A DNA stretch of 32,533 bases from Methyloprofundus sp. (lineage in GTDB: Bacteria; Pseudomonadota; Gammaproteobacteria; Methylococcales; Methylomonadaceae). Within the stretch, counting starts at the first letter, position 1, and every line of letters begins with the position of its first letter. The DNA is taken from contig JAQRMR010000050.1 of the NCBI GenBank assembly GCA_028599115.1, positions 1 through 32,533 on the forward strand. The letters are read 5' to 3'. Under the pieces are notes generated by a model. That model saw only the letters and a program-made list of their open reading frames with translations. It was not told the DNA's origin and did not search any database. Positions 15,522-23,358 of this stretch are shown here, piece by piece. Both the position numbers and the translations under genes were made by a program.

Positions 15522-15942
15522 TACTTATGTTGATGCCATTGTGCAGCATGTCAATGAATCGGTTGAGGATTTAGAGAGTTTACACTTAGTATTGCAGGAA
15601 CGCTCGTGGACACGTATTGAACGTAAAGGGGCTGAAAGGCTGCTACAGACATTGGTTGAGGCGTGCATTGGTATCGCAAAGCATTGGTTGAAGCAGGAAA
15701 ATAAGGTATTGCCTGCAAATGCTTATGCCGTGTTTGAAAAATTAATGGAGTTACAATTAATTCCGCAGGAAAGTGCGGAGGATTGGCAGCGTATTATCGG
15801 GATGAGAAACGCGATTGTGCATGATTACTTAAATTTAGATGAAAAAGTGATCCGAGCCATTGTAGTAAATAAAATGTACCTTAAACTTCAGACGTTTGTA
15901 TTACAAACCGGTACGCTATTAAAAAGCAGTTCGGGTTCATAG
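15514..15942 (+). CDS. hepT: HepT-type HEPN toxin (RNase), partner of MntA
   Basis: The ATG at 15514 lies inside the last codons of mntA and gives 142 residues. The HEPN ribonuclease motif RX4HXY is complete: Arg98, His103 and Tyr105 in MRNAIVHDYLN. In the Shewanella HepT, the equivalent tyrosine is the AMPylation site and the Arg/His pair is the RNase centre. The rest is a helical bundle of the DUF86 type. The complete motif in both partners argues for a live system that stabilises the region or answers stress. A longer frame upstream overlaps mntA and is not used. Confidence 0.9.
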   Translation: MLSTYVDAIVQHVNESVEDLESLHLVLQERSWTRIERKGAERLLQTLVEACIGIAKHWLKQENKVLPANAYAVFEKLMELQLIPQESAEDWQRIIGMRNAIVHDYLNLDEKVIRAIVVNKMYLKLQTFVLQTGTLLKSSSGS

Positions 15943-15965
15943 TTTATTATAATTCCAGATTTTTG

Positions 15966-16033
15966 TATTCCCTATCAGGAATATTGATAGGTACGGTAGG
16001 TAATGAATGCAAAAATAATACTGATAGGGAATA
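15966..16033 (+). promoter_or_regulatory. operator-like palindromes at the hipB relic
   Basis: CTATC (15972-15976) faces GATAG (15986-15990) across nine bases, just before the hipB ATG. TATTCCCTATC (15966-15976) recurs as its exact reverse complement at 16023-16033, inside the first codons. HipB-type repressors bind paired TATCC/GGATA-like half-sites in this position, so autoregulation is a fair inference. Confidence 0.5.
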
Positions 16034-16307
16034 TTAATTCAGCAAAAAAGGCGGGTGAAATCGTATCCCGCTATAGAAAAGCACAAGAATTAACTCAAGT
16101 CGAACTGGCTGGTTTAGCGCAAACAGGTGTGCGATTTATCAGTGAACTGGAAAATGGTAAAGGAACAGTGCACCTGCGACTGATTCTCATTACTTATCTG
16201 TAGAAAAACAGCAAATAAGGGAGTGGTTTCAAAAAACAAAAGGTTTATCGTTAAATCTTAACGGAGAACAATCCAGAATGTCTTTATCAGATGCTCAGGG
16301 TTATTAG
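16003..16307 (+). pseudogene. hipB-hipA fusion relic (type II toxin-antitoxin remnant)
   Basis: The ATG at 16003 starts a HipB-like Cro/CI helix-turn-helix: AGEIVSRYRKAQELTQVELA, then TGVRFISELENGKGTV. Homology ends at about residue 56 and the frame stops at 16203. One frame over, from about 16170, the sequence reads DSHYLSVEKQQIREWF, LSLNLNGEQSRMSLSDAQGY and a stop at 16307. This resembles an early part of a HipA-type kinase, where the family has RMSLxGAQ. A deletion has apparently joined the start of hipB to a piece of hipA and lost the kinase core. Whether the HTH fragment still binds its operators is unknown. Confidence 0.7.
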
Positions 16308-16350
16308 ACCACTATAAATGGATTCTTCAATCAACTTAACCGGAAGTTCT

Positions 16351-17190
16351 TTAAGAAATGTGCTTAACATTCGAAAGAGGTGGGTTAGTGCTGCCTAGTT
16401 CGCAAACACTAACACTATCACCAACTTTTAAAGTTCCTGTTGCATCGTGAAGTGCATTCTGCCCAAAAAATACCTTATTATTCCATTGGCGATTTTTAGA
16501 AAGCGTGCGCAAAGGTTCTTTATCGCTTATTGCGGTTTTTGGATCTATTTGTGGAATAGAGCAGCGAGAACAGGGTTTAGGTAGCCTAAAATTTATCGCG
16601 CCAATACTGATTTTACGCCAGGTGTCTTCTTCATAGCTAGTGCATCCTTCAAGCACTATATTTGGTCGAAAGCGTTCCATCGATAAATTGAGATTCATTT
16701 GCTCATTAAGAAGTCTTAAAGAGGCTGCGGAAATGATTAGAAATGGAAAGCCATCACTGAAAGAGGTGCGGTCAGTTGGAGAGGAAAAATTTTGGTCTAC
16801 TTGGCGAATATGATTGTTTGCTTGATAAACTAATTGGCAGGGTTGCTTTAAGAAGTCACTAAACCACTGGTCGGCTTCTATACTAATCGTTTCAGCAGTG
16901 CAGTCTTCCCCCCAAATATTAATGCTGATGGAGTTGTGCGTTTCAGGCGTGAGTGGTAATTTTAAATCGGGCTTATTAGGAGCAGAAATAATAAGCATCT
17001 GCTCGTGAATTTTGGTTTTAATAAGCGCCATTTTTGGGAGGCGGCGCTGCGATAAAAATTGATTGTTTTTATCAACTAACATCCATTGTCGGTCATACTG
17101 AAAGCCAGTTTCAGTCACTTCAGACTCAGTTAATTGAATGCCAGAAAGTGATTTAACAGGGTAGATGTATATAGCGCTAAGCCTAGCCAT
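16351..17190 (-). CDS. MOSC-domain protein, YcbX-like without ferredoxin domain
   Basis: The 279-residue protein has an N-terminal MOSC beta-barrel (about 1-115, YPVKSLSGIQL and FQYDRQWMLVD) and a MOSC domain (about 120-270). The conserved cysteine pair is Cys207 and Cys210 (KPCSRCSIPQIDP). The family carries the molybdenum cofactor on the first of these cysteines and reduces N-hydroxylated compounds (YcbX, mARC). E. coli YcbX has an added C-terminal 2Fe-2S domain, absent here, so an outside electron donor would be needed. It follows the low-complexity gene by six bases. Confidence 0.85.
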   Translation of the reverse strand: MARLSAIYIYPVKSLSGIQLTESEVTETGFQYDRQWMLVDKNNQFLSQRRLPKMALIKTKIHEQMLIISAPNKPDLKLPLTPETHNSISINIWGEDCTAETISIEADQWFSDFLKQPCQLVYQANNHIRQVDQNFSSPTDRTSFSDGFPFLIISAASLRLLNEQMNLNLSMERFRPNIVLEGCTSYEEDTWRKISIGAINFRLPKPCSRCSIPQIDPKTAISDKEPLRTLSKNRQWNNKVFFGQNALHDATGTLKVGDSVSVCELGSTNPPLSNVKHIS

Positions 17191-17196
17191 AATTAA

Positions 17197-17604
17197 TTAA
17201 GAGTATAAGGCTTCCAGAACAGTTGATTCTGAGGCATTTGCCTGTGAACCATAAAAAGCGCCCGGGGTCTCTTGAGCTGCTTGTTTTAATTTGCTAATAC
17301 GTTCTTCGGTTGACAGTGTTTCGCTTGTCGATTGGCTATTTTGCGTACGAGTCGCTTCAGCTGCTTTATTGGCTTCGTTGTTATTTTCAGAATTGTTTTC
17401 GGCATTGCTTTCTTCGCTTGCTTCTGCACGAGCTGATAATTGAGCGCCTGCTTTTGAAATGGTAACATCCTCGATGCTTGGGGAGGATGGAGCTTTATCT
17501 TGTGCGGCATTGGGCTTTTCTTGATTAGCTTCTTTACTTGTCTTACTAATTGAAGATTCATGGTTAGAAGCAGCGGCTACAAAAGAGTTTGTATTGATTT
17601 CCAT
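17197..17604 (-). CDS. low-complexity, likely disordered protein
   Basis: I start at the ATG at 17604, with GAGG seven bases upstream; a start four codons earlier (17616) is possible. The 135-residue product is dominated by Ala, Ser, Glu, Asn and Gln, lacks Cys and Trp, and has no signal peptide or membrane segment. A short ordered-looking patch, DVTISKAGAQLSARA, recalls linear segments seen in small exported or motility-linked proteins, but I would not assign a function. Its close spacing to the MOSC gene suggests co-transcription. The sequence is acidic overall and probably unfolded in isolation. Confidence 0.65.
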   Translation of the reverse strand: MEINTNSFVAAASNHESSISKTSKEANQEKPNAAQDKAPSSPSIEDVTISKAGAQLSARAEASEESNAENNSENNNEANKAAEATRTQNSQSTSETLSTEERISKLKQAAQETPGAFYGSQANASESTVLEALYS

Positions 17605-17644
17605 GATAAACCTCACTAAACAATAAATTCAATGTAATAATAAC

Positions 17645-17663
17645 GCTTCTTAAAATAAGAAGC
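17645..17663. promoter_or_regulatory. perfect palindrome in the divergent intergenic region
   Basis: GCTTCTTA (17645-17652) and TAAGAAGC (17656-17663) form a perfect inverted repeat with an AAA centre, about 40 bases upstream of the low-complexity gene and about 105 bases upstream of the PQQ-ABC gene start. It could be a regulator site or a leader hairpin. Confidence 0.3.
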
Positions 17664-17767
17664 TACCGCTTATTTCCGAAGTTGGATGGTTAGTGCTATT
17701 AGTTTCTAATATTGAGGGAGTGATTGCAGGCAATGGTTTTAATATTATGTTGATAAGGTTTAAACGA

Positions 17768-18940
17768 ATGTTGAGTTGGTTGTGTTTTATGCGTTTTTTT
17801 GTGCTGTTAGTTTCTTTTCTTGGCAGTGGTGCGGTTTTTTCAGCACCTAATCAAGAAATAAGAGTTGCTTATTTAACTCAGGAAAAAAAGCCCTTAGCGG
17901 CATTATCTAATTTAGATGAAGTTGTTAAAGATAAAGGCTGGCAAGGTGCAAATCTTGGCTTGAATGATAATAATACAACGGGACAATTTACTGGGCAGCA
18001 CTATAGTTTGGAGAAAAAATTAGTTGCCTTAGAGGGCGATGTAAAGGCAACTTTTTTAGCTTTGTTAAAAGAAAATTATCAGCTTATTGTGGTTAATTTA
18101 CCGGCTGATAAGCTAGCAGAAATTAGTGCGCTTAATAAACAGCAGGCCTTATTGTTTGATGTGGCAACACATACAGATACATTACGTAATGAAAATTGTA
18201 TGACCAGTGTGTTGCATTTGCTGCCTAGCAGAGCGATGCGAGCCGACGCTTTAGCGCAATATATGCGTAAAAAACGCTGGAATAAATGGTTTTTGGTGAT
18301 TGGTAATACATCTGAAGATAAGCTATATGCACAGGCAATTAAACGTTCGGCTAAAAAATTCGCGATGAAAATTGTTGCTGAAAAAACTTGGCTGCATAGT
18401 TTTGATGCAAGGCGAACAGCGCAAGCAGATGTTCCAGTATTTTCACAAGTCGATGACTATGACGTGCTCGTGGTTGCGGATGAGCAGGGCTTGTTTGGTG
18501 AGTATTTGAGCTACCGTAGTTGGTTACCAAGGCCGGTGATTGGTACGCAAGGTTTAACCGCGACAGCGTGGCATAAAACGCATGAGCAGTGGGGCGCAGT
18601 GCAGATTCAAAATCGATTTAAAGAACTAGCTGGGCGTAAAATGCGGGAAGAAGATTATGCGGCTTATTTGGCGTTACGATCTATTGGTGAAGCTGCGACA
18701 CGGACTAAAGAGGTTAATGCAGACTCGATTAAATCTTATTTATTAAGTGCTCAATTTAAATTGCAAGGTTATAAAGGTAAACCTCTAAGTTTCCGGCCTT
18801 GGAATGGACAATTACGCCAACCCGTTTTATTGGCCGCTCCTACTTCAATTGTGGCGACACCGCCTTTAGAAGGATATTTACACCCTAAAAATGAACTCGA
18901 TACATTAGGCTTTGATCAGCCAGAAGTACACTGTCAATAA
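17768..18940 (+). CDS. PQQ-ABC cluster periplasmic binding protein (TIGR03863-like)
   Basis: I start at the ATG at 17768; alternatives are 17747 and 17789. The product is about 390 residues with a signal peptide (MLSWLCFMRFFVLLVSFLG, cut after VFSA). The mature part has the type I periplasmic-binding fold of branched-chain amino acid receptors, with MTSVLHLLPSRAMRADALAQ and RRTAQADVPVFSQVDDYDVL. This is the form tied to PQQ-dependent alcohol dehydrogenase systems. It heads a tight operon with a beta-propeller, an ATPase and a permease. Ligand and direction of transport are unknown. An in-frame GTG farther upstream would place the signal peptide internally and is rejected. Confidence 0.83.
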   Translation: MLSWLCFMRFFVLLVSFLGSGAVFSAPNQEIRVAYLTQEKKPLAALSNLDEVVKDKGWQGANLGLNDNNTTGQFTGQHYSLEKKLVALEGDVKATFLALLKENYQLIVVNLPADKLAEISALNKQQALLFDVATHTDTLRNENCMTSVLHLLPSRAMRADALAQYMRKKRWNKWFLVIGNTSEDKLYAQAIKRSAKKFAMKIVAEKTWLHSFDARRTAQADVPVFSQVDDYDVLVVADEQGLFGEYLSYRSWLPRPVIGTQGLTATAWHKTHEQWGAVQIQNRFKELAGRKMREEDYAAYLALRSIGEAATRTKEVNADSIKSYLLSAQFKLQGYKGKPLSFRPWNGQLRQPVLLAAPTSIVATPPLEGYLHPKNELDTLGFDQPEVHCQ

Positions 18941-18949
18941 GGAATGATT

Positions 18950-19912
18950 ATGAAGTTAAAAGATATTTTAGTAGCGAGTTTATTTTGTTATTCAGCAATA
19001 AGCTCTGCAGAGACGGTTTTTGTGACCTTAGAGAAAGATAATGCGATTGCTGTTGTTGACCCTGTCGAAGGGAAATTGCTGAAAACAGTTGAAGTGGGTC
19101 AAAGGCCGCGTGGTATTGCGTTAAGTTCTGATCAACAAAAGCTTTATATTGCCACAAGTGATGATGATGCGGTTATTGTGGTTGATGTTAATACTTTAAA
19201 GGTAGTCGCTAAGCTTCCGTCTGGGGAAGACCCAGAAACCTTTGCACTCAATTCAGATGGAACGAAAATGTACGTTTCTAATGAAGATGATAACCAAGTT
19301 ACCGTGATTAACTTAATTGATCATAAAGCTGAGAAAACAGTGGGTGTCGGTGTAGAGCCAGAAGGCATTGCAGTTAGTCCTAATGATGAATGGATTGTTA
19401 GTGCATCTGAAACCACAAATATGGTGCACTGGATTGATGCTAAAACATTAGCAATAAAGGCAAATACACTGGTTGATCCTAGGCCGCGTGCGCTCAGCTT
19501 TACTGCGGATGGTAAACAACTATGGGTGACGTCGGAAATGAACAGCTCGACGATGGTGATCGATGTTGCAACAAAAGAAATCATAAAAACAATTAAATTT
19601 GCAATTCCTGCTGTTGGGCAAGAAAAGGTTCAACCAGTAGGGGTGGTGATTGATGCACTGCAAAATTGGGCTTATGTTGCCTTGGGGCCAGCTAATCGAG
19701 TGGCTGTCATTAATGCTAAAACATATGAAGTTGAAAAGTATTTATTGGTGGGCGCGCGAGTATGGAATTTGGCATTCTCACCTACGCAGGAGCGTTTATA
19801 TACAACAAATGGTGTCAGTCATGATATTTCACTGATTGATACGAAAAATCATAAGGTAACAAAGTCAATTGCAGTGGGGCGTTATCCTTGGGGATTGGTG
19901 GTTAAAAAGTGA
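18950..19912 (+). CDS. PQQ-ABC cluster YVTN beta-propeller protein (TIGR03866-like)
   Basis: TAAGGA precedes the ATG at 18950 by the right distance; the ATG at 18944 touches that site and is less likely. The 320-residue protein has a signal peptide (KDILVASLFCYSAISSA) and about seven YVTN-type blades, seen as repeats of xVDVNTLKVV, LYIATSDDDAV and similar, each near 40 residues. It is probably a periplasmic ring that binds a partner or cofactor-containing dehydrogenase. The stop overlaps the ATPase gene start (GTGA), so the two are coupled. Confidence 0.87.
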   Translation: MKLKDILVASLFCYSAISSAETVFVTLEKDNAIAVVDPVEGKLLKTVEVGQRPRGIALSSDQQKLYIATSDDDAVIVVDVNTLKVVAKLPSGEDPETFALNSDGTKMYVSNEDDNQVTVINLIDHKAEKTVGVGVEPEGIAVSPNDEWIVSASETTNMVHWIDAKTLAIKANTLVDPRPRALSFTADGKQLWVTSEMNSSTMVIDVATKEIIKTIKFAIPAVGQEKVQPVGVVIDALQNWAYVALGPANRVAVINAKTYEVEKYLLVGARVWNLAFSPTQERLYTTNGVSHDISLIDTKNHKVTKSIAVGRYPWGLVVKK

Positions 19913-20646
19913 GCGAGCAAGCTTTAGAGGTTAGTGAATTAAATTTTTCTTATGGAAAAAAACAAGTTTTATATGACTTAACTTTTCAGATAGAGAAAGG
20001 GCAGTGTGCTTTTTTGTTGGGGCCGAATGGCGCAGGAAAATCGACACTTTTTTCTTTGATTACACGCTTATATGATCAAGATAAAAATAATATTAAATTA
20101 GCTGGATTCGATATTAAAACCCAGCCATTAAAAGCGTTGGCTCGGCTAGGGGTTGTTTTTCAACAAACAACGCTGGATTTGGATTTAAGTGTTAAGCAAA
20201 ATTTACTTTATCATGCGGCCTTACAAGGTATTTCCCCTAAAAAAGCGAAAGTTTTAATCCAGCAGCAACTTGAACAGTTAGATATGTTTGAGCGTCAAAA
20301 TGAGGTTGTACGGCAGTTGAATGGAGGACATAGGCGGCGGGTTGAAATTGCTCGTGCATTAATGCATCAGCCTAAGCTGTTGTTGTTAGATGAGCCAACG
20401 GTTGGTTTAGATATTGCGAGTCGTGAATCTATCGTTAAGCATGTGCATCAATTATGCGAGCATACGGGCTTAGCTGTGCTTTGGGCGACGCACTTGATGG
20501 ATGAAGTGCTGGATAAGGATAAAATAATTATGATTCATCAAGGCAAGATTAGAGCTGAGGGAAGCAGGGATGACCTTATGCAGCAAACAAGTACTGAATT
20601 GTTAAGTGAAGCATTTTTTTCTTTAACGAATAGTCGGGGCGAGTAA
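19909..20646 (+). CDS. PQQ-ABC cluster ATP-binding protein (TIGR03864-like)
   Basis: The gene starts with GTG at 19909, overlapping the propeller stop. The 245-residue ATPase has Walker A GPNGAGKST at 38-46, a signature motif in the unusual form LNGGHRRRVEIARAL in place of LSGGQ, Walker B LLLLDEPTVGLD, and the switch His in ATHLMDE. The LNGGH form is, as I recall, normal for this PQQ-linked subfamily. It energises the permease encoded two bases downstream, at the inner membrane. Confidence 0.92.
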   Translation: MSEQALEVSELNFSYGKKQVLYDLTFQIEKGQCAFLLGPNGAGKSTLFSLITRLYDQDKNNIKLAGFDIKTQPLKALARLGVVFQQTTLDLDLSVKQNLLYHAALQGISPKKAKVLIQQQLEQLDMFERQNEVVRQLNGGHRRRVEIARALMHQPKLLLLDEPTVGLDIASRESIVKHVHQLCEHTGLAVLWATHLMDEVLDKDKIIMIHQGKIRAEGSRDDLMQQTSTELLSEAFFSLTNSRGE

Positions 20647-20648
20647 AA

Positions 20649-21443
20649 ATGACACATTATTGGTTTGCTTTATGGGGAATTGTTTTTCGAGAATTATTTC
20701 GCTTTGTAAAACAAAAAGAACGGTTTTTATCTGCTTTAGTACGTCCTTTGGTTTGGTTATTTGTTTTTGCGGCGGGTTTTAGGGCTGCGTTGGGGATTGC
20801 GATTATTCCACCGTATGACACTTATATATTATATGAAGTGTATATAACGCCTGGTTTGATTGGCATGATTCAATTATTTAATGGTATGCAGAGTTCATTG
20901 TCCATGGTTTATGATCGTGAAATGGGTAGTATGCGTATACTCTTAGTAAGTCCCTTGCCGCGCTGGTTTCTATTGACTAGTAAGTTATTAGCGGGTGTCT
21001 TTGTTTCCATTCTACAGGTCTATGTGTTTTTAATGATTGCCTGGTTTTATGATATTCAGCCGCCTATTGAAGGCTATTTATGGGTACTACCGGTACTAAT
21101 TTTAACGGGGCTAATGCTGGGGGCATTGGGTTTGTTATTATCTGCATTTATTAAGCAGTTAGAGAACTTTGCGGGTGTGATGAATTTTGTCATTTTCCCC
21201 ATGTTTTTTATGTCTAGCGCACTTTACCCTTTGTGGAAGTTACAGGAATCGAGTCAGGTTTTACATTTAATTGCTAAATATAATCCATTTACTCAAGCGG
21301 TAGAATTTATACGATTTGCACTTTATGGGCAATTAAATCAAGAGGCTGGACTGGCTACTTTGTTGGCTTTTGTGGTGTTTTTAATGATTGCTATCATAGG
21401 GTATAACCCTTCTAAAGGCATGATGAAGAGAAAAGGGCGTTAG
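20649..21443 (+). CDS. PQQ-ABC cluster ABC-2 type permease (PedC-like, TIGR03861)
   Basis: The 264-residue protein has six predicted membrane helices in the ABC-2 exporter pattern, with the cytoplasmic coupling segment YDREMGSMRILLVSPLPRWF and the final conserved NPFTQAVEFIRF. It would pair as a homodimer with the ATPase just upstream. Exporter-type permeases beside a periplasmic binding protein and propeller suggest delivery or extrusion of a small molecule linked to periplasmic alcohol oxidation. The substrate is unknown. A weak AT-rich inverted repeat (21440-21448 with 21468-21475) covers the stop codon. Confidence 0.9.
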   Translation: MTHYWFALWGIVFRELFRFVKQKERFLSALVRPLVWLFVFAAGFRAALGIAIIPPYDTYILYEVYITPGLIGMIQLFNGMQSSLSMVYDREMGSMRILLVSPLPRWFLLTSKLLAGVFVSILQVYVFLMIAWFYDIQPPIEGYLWVLPVLILTGLMLGALGLLLSAFIKQLENFAGVMNFVIFPMFFMSSALYPLWKLQESSQVLHLIAKYNPFTQAVEFIRFALYGQLNQEAGLATLLAFVVFLMIAIIGYNPSKGMMKRKGR

Positions 21444-21569
21444 CTTAATTTTTGGACTATTTAAAATTTAAGCTAAAAATTGAAAAAAGCAGTAAAATAT
21501 TATGTGGTTTAGCTAAATTAGCTTATTCTTATAATAATAAAAAATTGAAAAATAAATTGAGGAGTTCTA

Positions 21570-22094
21570 ATGAGTGAAAAAGATTTAAATGAAACTGTGG
21601 CTGATGTAGTCGAAAAAGCGACTGAAGTTGTTGAGGAAGCTGTGGAAGCAGTTGAAGAAGTGGTTGAAGATGCTGTGGACAGTTCAGTACCTCCTTTACT
21701 TAAATTAAAGAATGAAAATCCTGCTTTATTTTTTGGTGGAATTGCTGGGCTTATCTTGGTCTTGGTTTTATTTATGCTTTCTGGTGATAGTGGCGTAACA
21801 CAGCAGAAGCAAATAGCTGTTTCTTTAGGTAGTACATATACTTTACAAGCGCCTAATTCATTAGATGCAAACAATGCAACGCTTAAAATTTTAAAAGTAC
21901 CTGGCCAAATGTCAGCATTTGATAATGATGATGATGTCACTTGTAAAGCACCAGTTGGCACTTCGGTAACGGTACGTGGATTCCAAGATGCTTTTGGAGC
22001 ATCACAAATGTTTGTTCAAGTTGAAGTAAATCAAGATATTGCAGATTGTCGTCAAGGCGTTAAAGGTTGGACACTTAAAAACAATCTAAAATAG
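21570..22094 (+). CDS. membrane-anchored protein with acidic N-terminal repeat
   Basis: The ATG at 21570 follows GAGGAG. The 174-residue protein starts with an acidic helix of Val/Glu/Ala repeats (about 10-40, such as EEAVEAVEEVVEDAV), has one membrane helix (about 52-70, FFGGIAGLILVLVLFMLSG), and a periplasmic C-terminal domain of about 100 residues with two cysteines that could form a disulfide (VTCKAP and ADCRQG). The C-terminal part may be SH3-like, judged only from the repeated short strands and the ending GWTLKNNLK. I recognise no family. It stands between the ABC operon and the tRNA array. Confidence 0.7.
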   Translation: MSEKDLNETVADVVEKATEVVEEAVEAVEEVVEDAVDSSVPPLLKLKNENPALFFGGIAGLILVLVLFMLSGDSGVTQQKQIAVSLGSTYTLQAPNSLDANNATLKILKVPGQMSAFDNDDDVTCKAPVGTSVTVRGFQDAFGASQMFVQVEVNQDIADCRQGVKGWTLKNNLK

Positions 22095-22106
22095 AAGATT
22101 TATTAA

Positions 22107-22134
22107 TTGACAGTTTTGATGAATCAGCTATAAT
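22107..22134 (+). promoter_or_regulatory. sigma-70 promoter of the tRNA-Gly array
   Basis: TTGACA (22107-22112) and TATAAT (22129-22134) with a 16-base spacer and GGG after the -10 box. The layout is the same as for the other tRNA operon at 13651, and this -35 is a perfect consensus. Confidence 0.88.
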
Positions 22135-22149
22135 GGGTTTTCTTTCAGA

Positions 22150-22224
22150 GCGGGAATAGCTCAGCGGTAGAGCACAACCTTGCCAAGGTTGGGGTCGCGA
22201 GTTCGAACCTCGTTTCCCGCTCCA
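22150..22224 (+). tRNA. tRNA-Gly (anticodon GCC), copy 1
   Basis: A 75-base cloverleaf with acceptor arms GCGGGAA and TTCCCGC, loop TTGCCAA (anticodon GCC) and an encoded CCA. It is identical base for base to copy 2 at 22365-22439. Confidence 0.97.
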
Positions 22225-22236
22225 AAATATGCTTGA

Positions 22237-22262
22237 AAGCCGCGATTATTCGCGGCTTTTTT
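22237..22262 (+). terminator. intrinsic terminator inside the tRNA array
   Basis: AAGCCGCGA (22237-22245) pairs with TCGCGGCTT (22250-22258) around TTAT, followed by a T6 run. It has the form of a strong rho-independent terminator, yet lies between tRNA-Gly copy 1 and tRNA-Cys. Confidence 0.8.
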
Positions 22263-22276
22263 ATGTAGTTCAAAAA

Positions 22277-22350
22277 GGCTGCTTAGCAAATCGGTTATGC
22301 AGTGGATTGCAAATCCATCTAGGGCGGTTCGATTCCGCCAGCAGCCTCCA
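22277..22350 (+). tRNA. tRNA-Cys (anticodon GCA)
   Basis: A 74-base gene with acceptor arms GGCTGCT and AGCAGCC, anticodon loop TTGCAAA (GCA) and an encoded CCA. It closely resembles the E. coli tRNA-Cys pattern. No separate promoter is obvious after the upstream terminator. Confidence 0.96.
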
Positions 22351-22364
22351 AAAATAAATTATAT

Positions 22365-22439
22365 GCGGGAATAGCTCAGCGGTAGAGCACAACCTTGCCA
22401 AGGTTGGGGTCGCGAGTTCGAACCTCGTTTCCCGCTCCA
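22365..22439 (+). tRNA. tRNA-Gly (anticodon GCC), copy 2
   Basis: Identical to the copy at 22150-22224, offset 215 bases. It ends 27 bases before the tatD start codon, so tatD may be read from the tRNA transcript. Confidence 0.97.
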
Positions 22440-22466
22440 TAATTTCAGAATAACGCCCCGTTTAAC

Positions 22467-23240
22467 ATGTTAATAGATTCACACTGCCACTTAGATAAAC
22501 TTGATCTAACTTCCTACGATAATGACTTTTCGAAATTCATGCAAGCAGCATCAGAGCAGAATATCGAGCAAATGTTATGCATCAGCATTGATTTAGAAGC
22601 TTACCCTGCAATGGTTGATCTGGTTAAACCTTATAACAATATTTTTCTATCTGTTGGGGTGCACCCGAATGTGGATGAAGGACATGATCCTAGTGCTGAT
22701 GAGCTAATCGCCTTAGCAGCGAACCCACGAGTTATTGCTATCGGAGAAACAGGGCTGGATTATTTTCGTAGTGAAGGTGACTTAAGCTGGCAACACCAGC
22801 GGTTTGTTAATCATATCGAAGCAGCAAAGAAAACTCAAAAACCTTTAATTGTTCATACCAGAGAAGCGAAAGAAGATACGCTTAGAATTTTAAAGGAACA
22901 AAATGCGCATGAAGTCGGTGGAGTGATTCATTGCTTTACTGAAGACTGGGATTTTGCTCAACAAGCAATGGATATGAATTTTTATATCTCCTTTTCAGGT
23001 ATTGTGACTTTTAAGAATGCACATACAGTGCATGATGTGGCTAAAAAAGTACCTAGTGACCGCTATTTAATAGAGACAGACTCACCTTATTTGGCACCTG
23101 TGCCATTTAGAGGAAAACCTAATTTCCCAATGTATGTTCAGCAAGTCGCTCAGCATGTGGCTGATTTACGAGGAGTATCAGTAGCCGAAGTAGAAACGCA
23201 GGCGAATGAAAATTTTAAGCGCTTATTTAATGTTTTATAG
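22467..23240 (+). CDS. TatD-family metal-dependent hydrolase
   Basis: The 257-residue protein matches the TatD/YcfH length and fold. The HxH metal motif is at the start (DSHCHLD), with [27 protein letters not shown] and [15 protein letters not shown] following in order. The family are TIM-barrel phosphoesterases active as 3'-5' DNases and in RNA or DNA quality control in the cytoplasm. All metal ligands appear intact. The ATG at 22467 has no good ribosome binding site, and the gene starts only 27 bases after tRNA-Gly copy 2, so it may rely on transcription from the tRNA promoter. Confidence 0.93.
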   Translation: MLIDSHCHLDKLDLTSYDNDFSKFMQAASEQNIEQMLCISIDLEAYPAMVDLVKPYNNIFLSVGVHPNVDEGHDPSADELIALAANPRVIAIGETGLDYFRSEGDLSWQHQRFVNHIEAAKKTQKPLIVHTREAKEDTLRILKEQNAHEVGGVIHCFTEDWDFAQQAMDMNFYISFSGIVTFKNAHTVHDVAKKVPSDRYLIETDSPYLAPVPFRGKPNFPMYVQQVAQHVADLRGVSVAEVETQANENFKRLFNVL

Positions 23241-23257
23241 TTAGGCGGATTAAAGAT

Positions 23258-23310
23258 CGGCACAAAAAAAGGGGAAATAACACTAAGTTATTTCCCCTTT
23301 TTTTGTGCCG
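23258..23310. terminator. bidirectional terminator, 24-bp perfect stem
   Basis: The arms 23258-23281 and 23287-23310 are perfectly complementary with a five-base loop (ACTAA). Each arm holds a G4 or C4 block beside a run of seven A or T, so it works in both directions between the convergent tatD and thrC. Confidence 0.85.
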
Positions 23311-23321
23311 TAAGATATTAA

Positions 23322-23353
23322 TTGCTCAGCGTTACGGATATAACGCTGAGCAA
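23322..23353. terminator. second hairpin at the thrC end
   Basis: TTGCTCAGCGTTA (23322-23334) pairs perfectly with TAACGCTGAGCAA (23341-23353) around six bases. On the minus strand it follows the thrC stop by five bases and precedes the larger terminator. Confidence 0.65.
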
Positions 23354-23358
23354 ATTAT

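Noticed and set aside
21440-21475. Terminator after the ABC permease
   Set aside because: The inverted repeat TTAGCTTAA/TTAAGCTAA is AT-only apart from one G:C pair per side and has no T tract, so I could not support it as a terminator.
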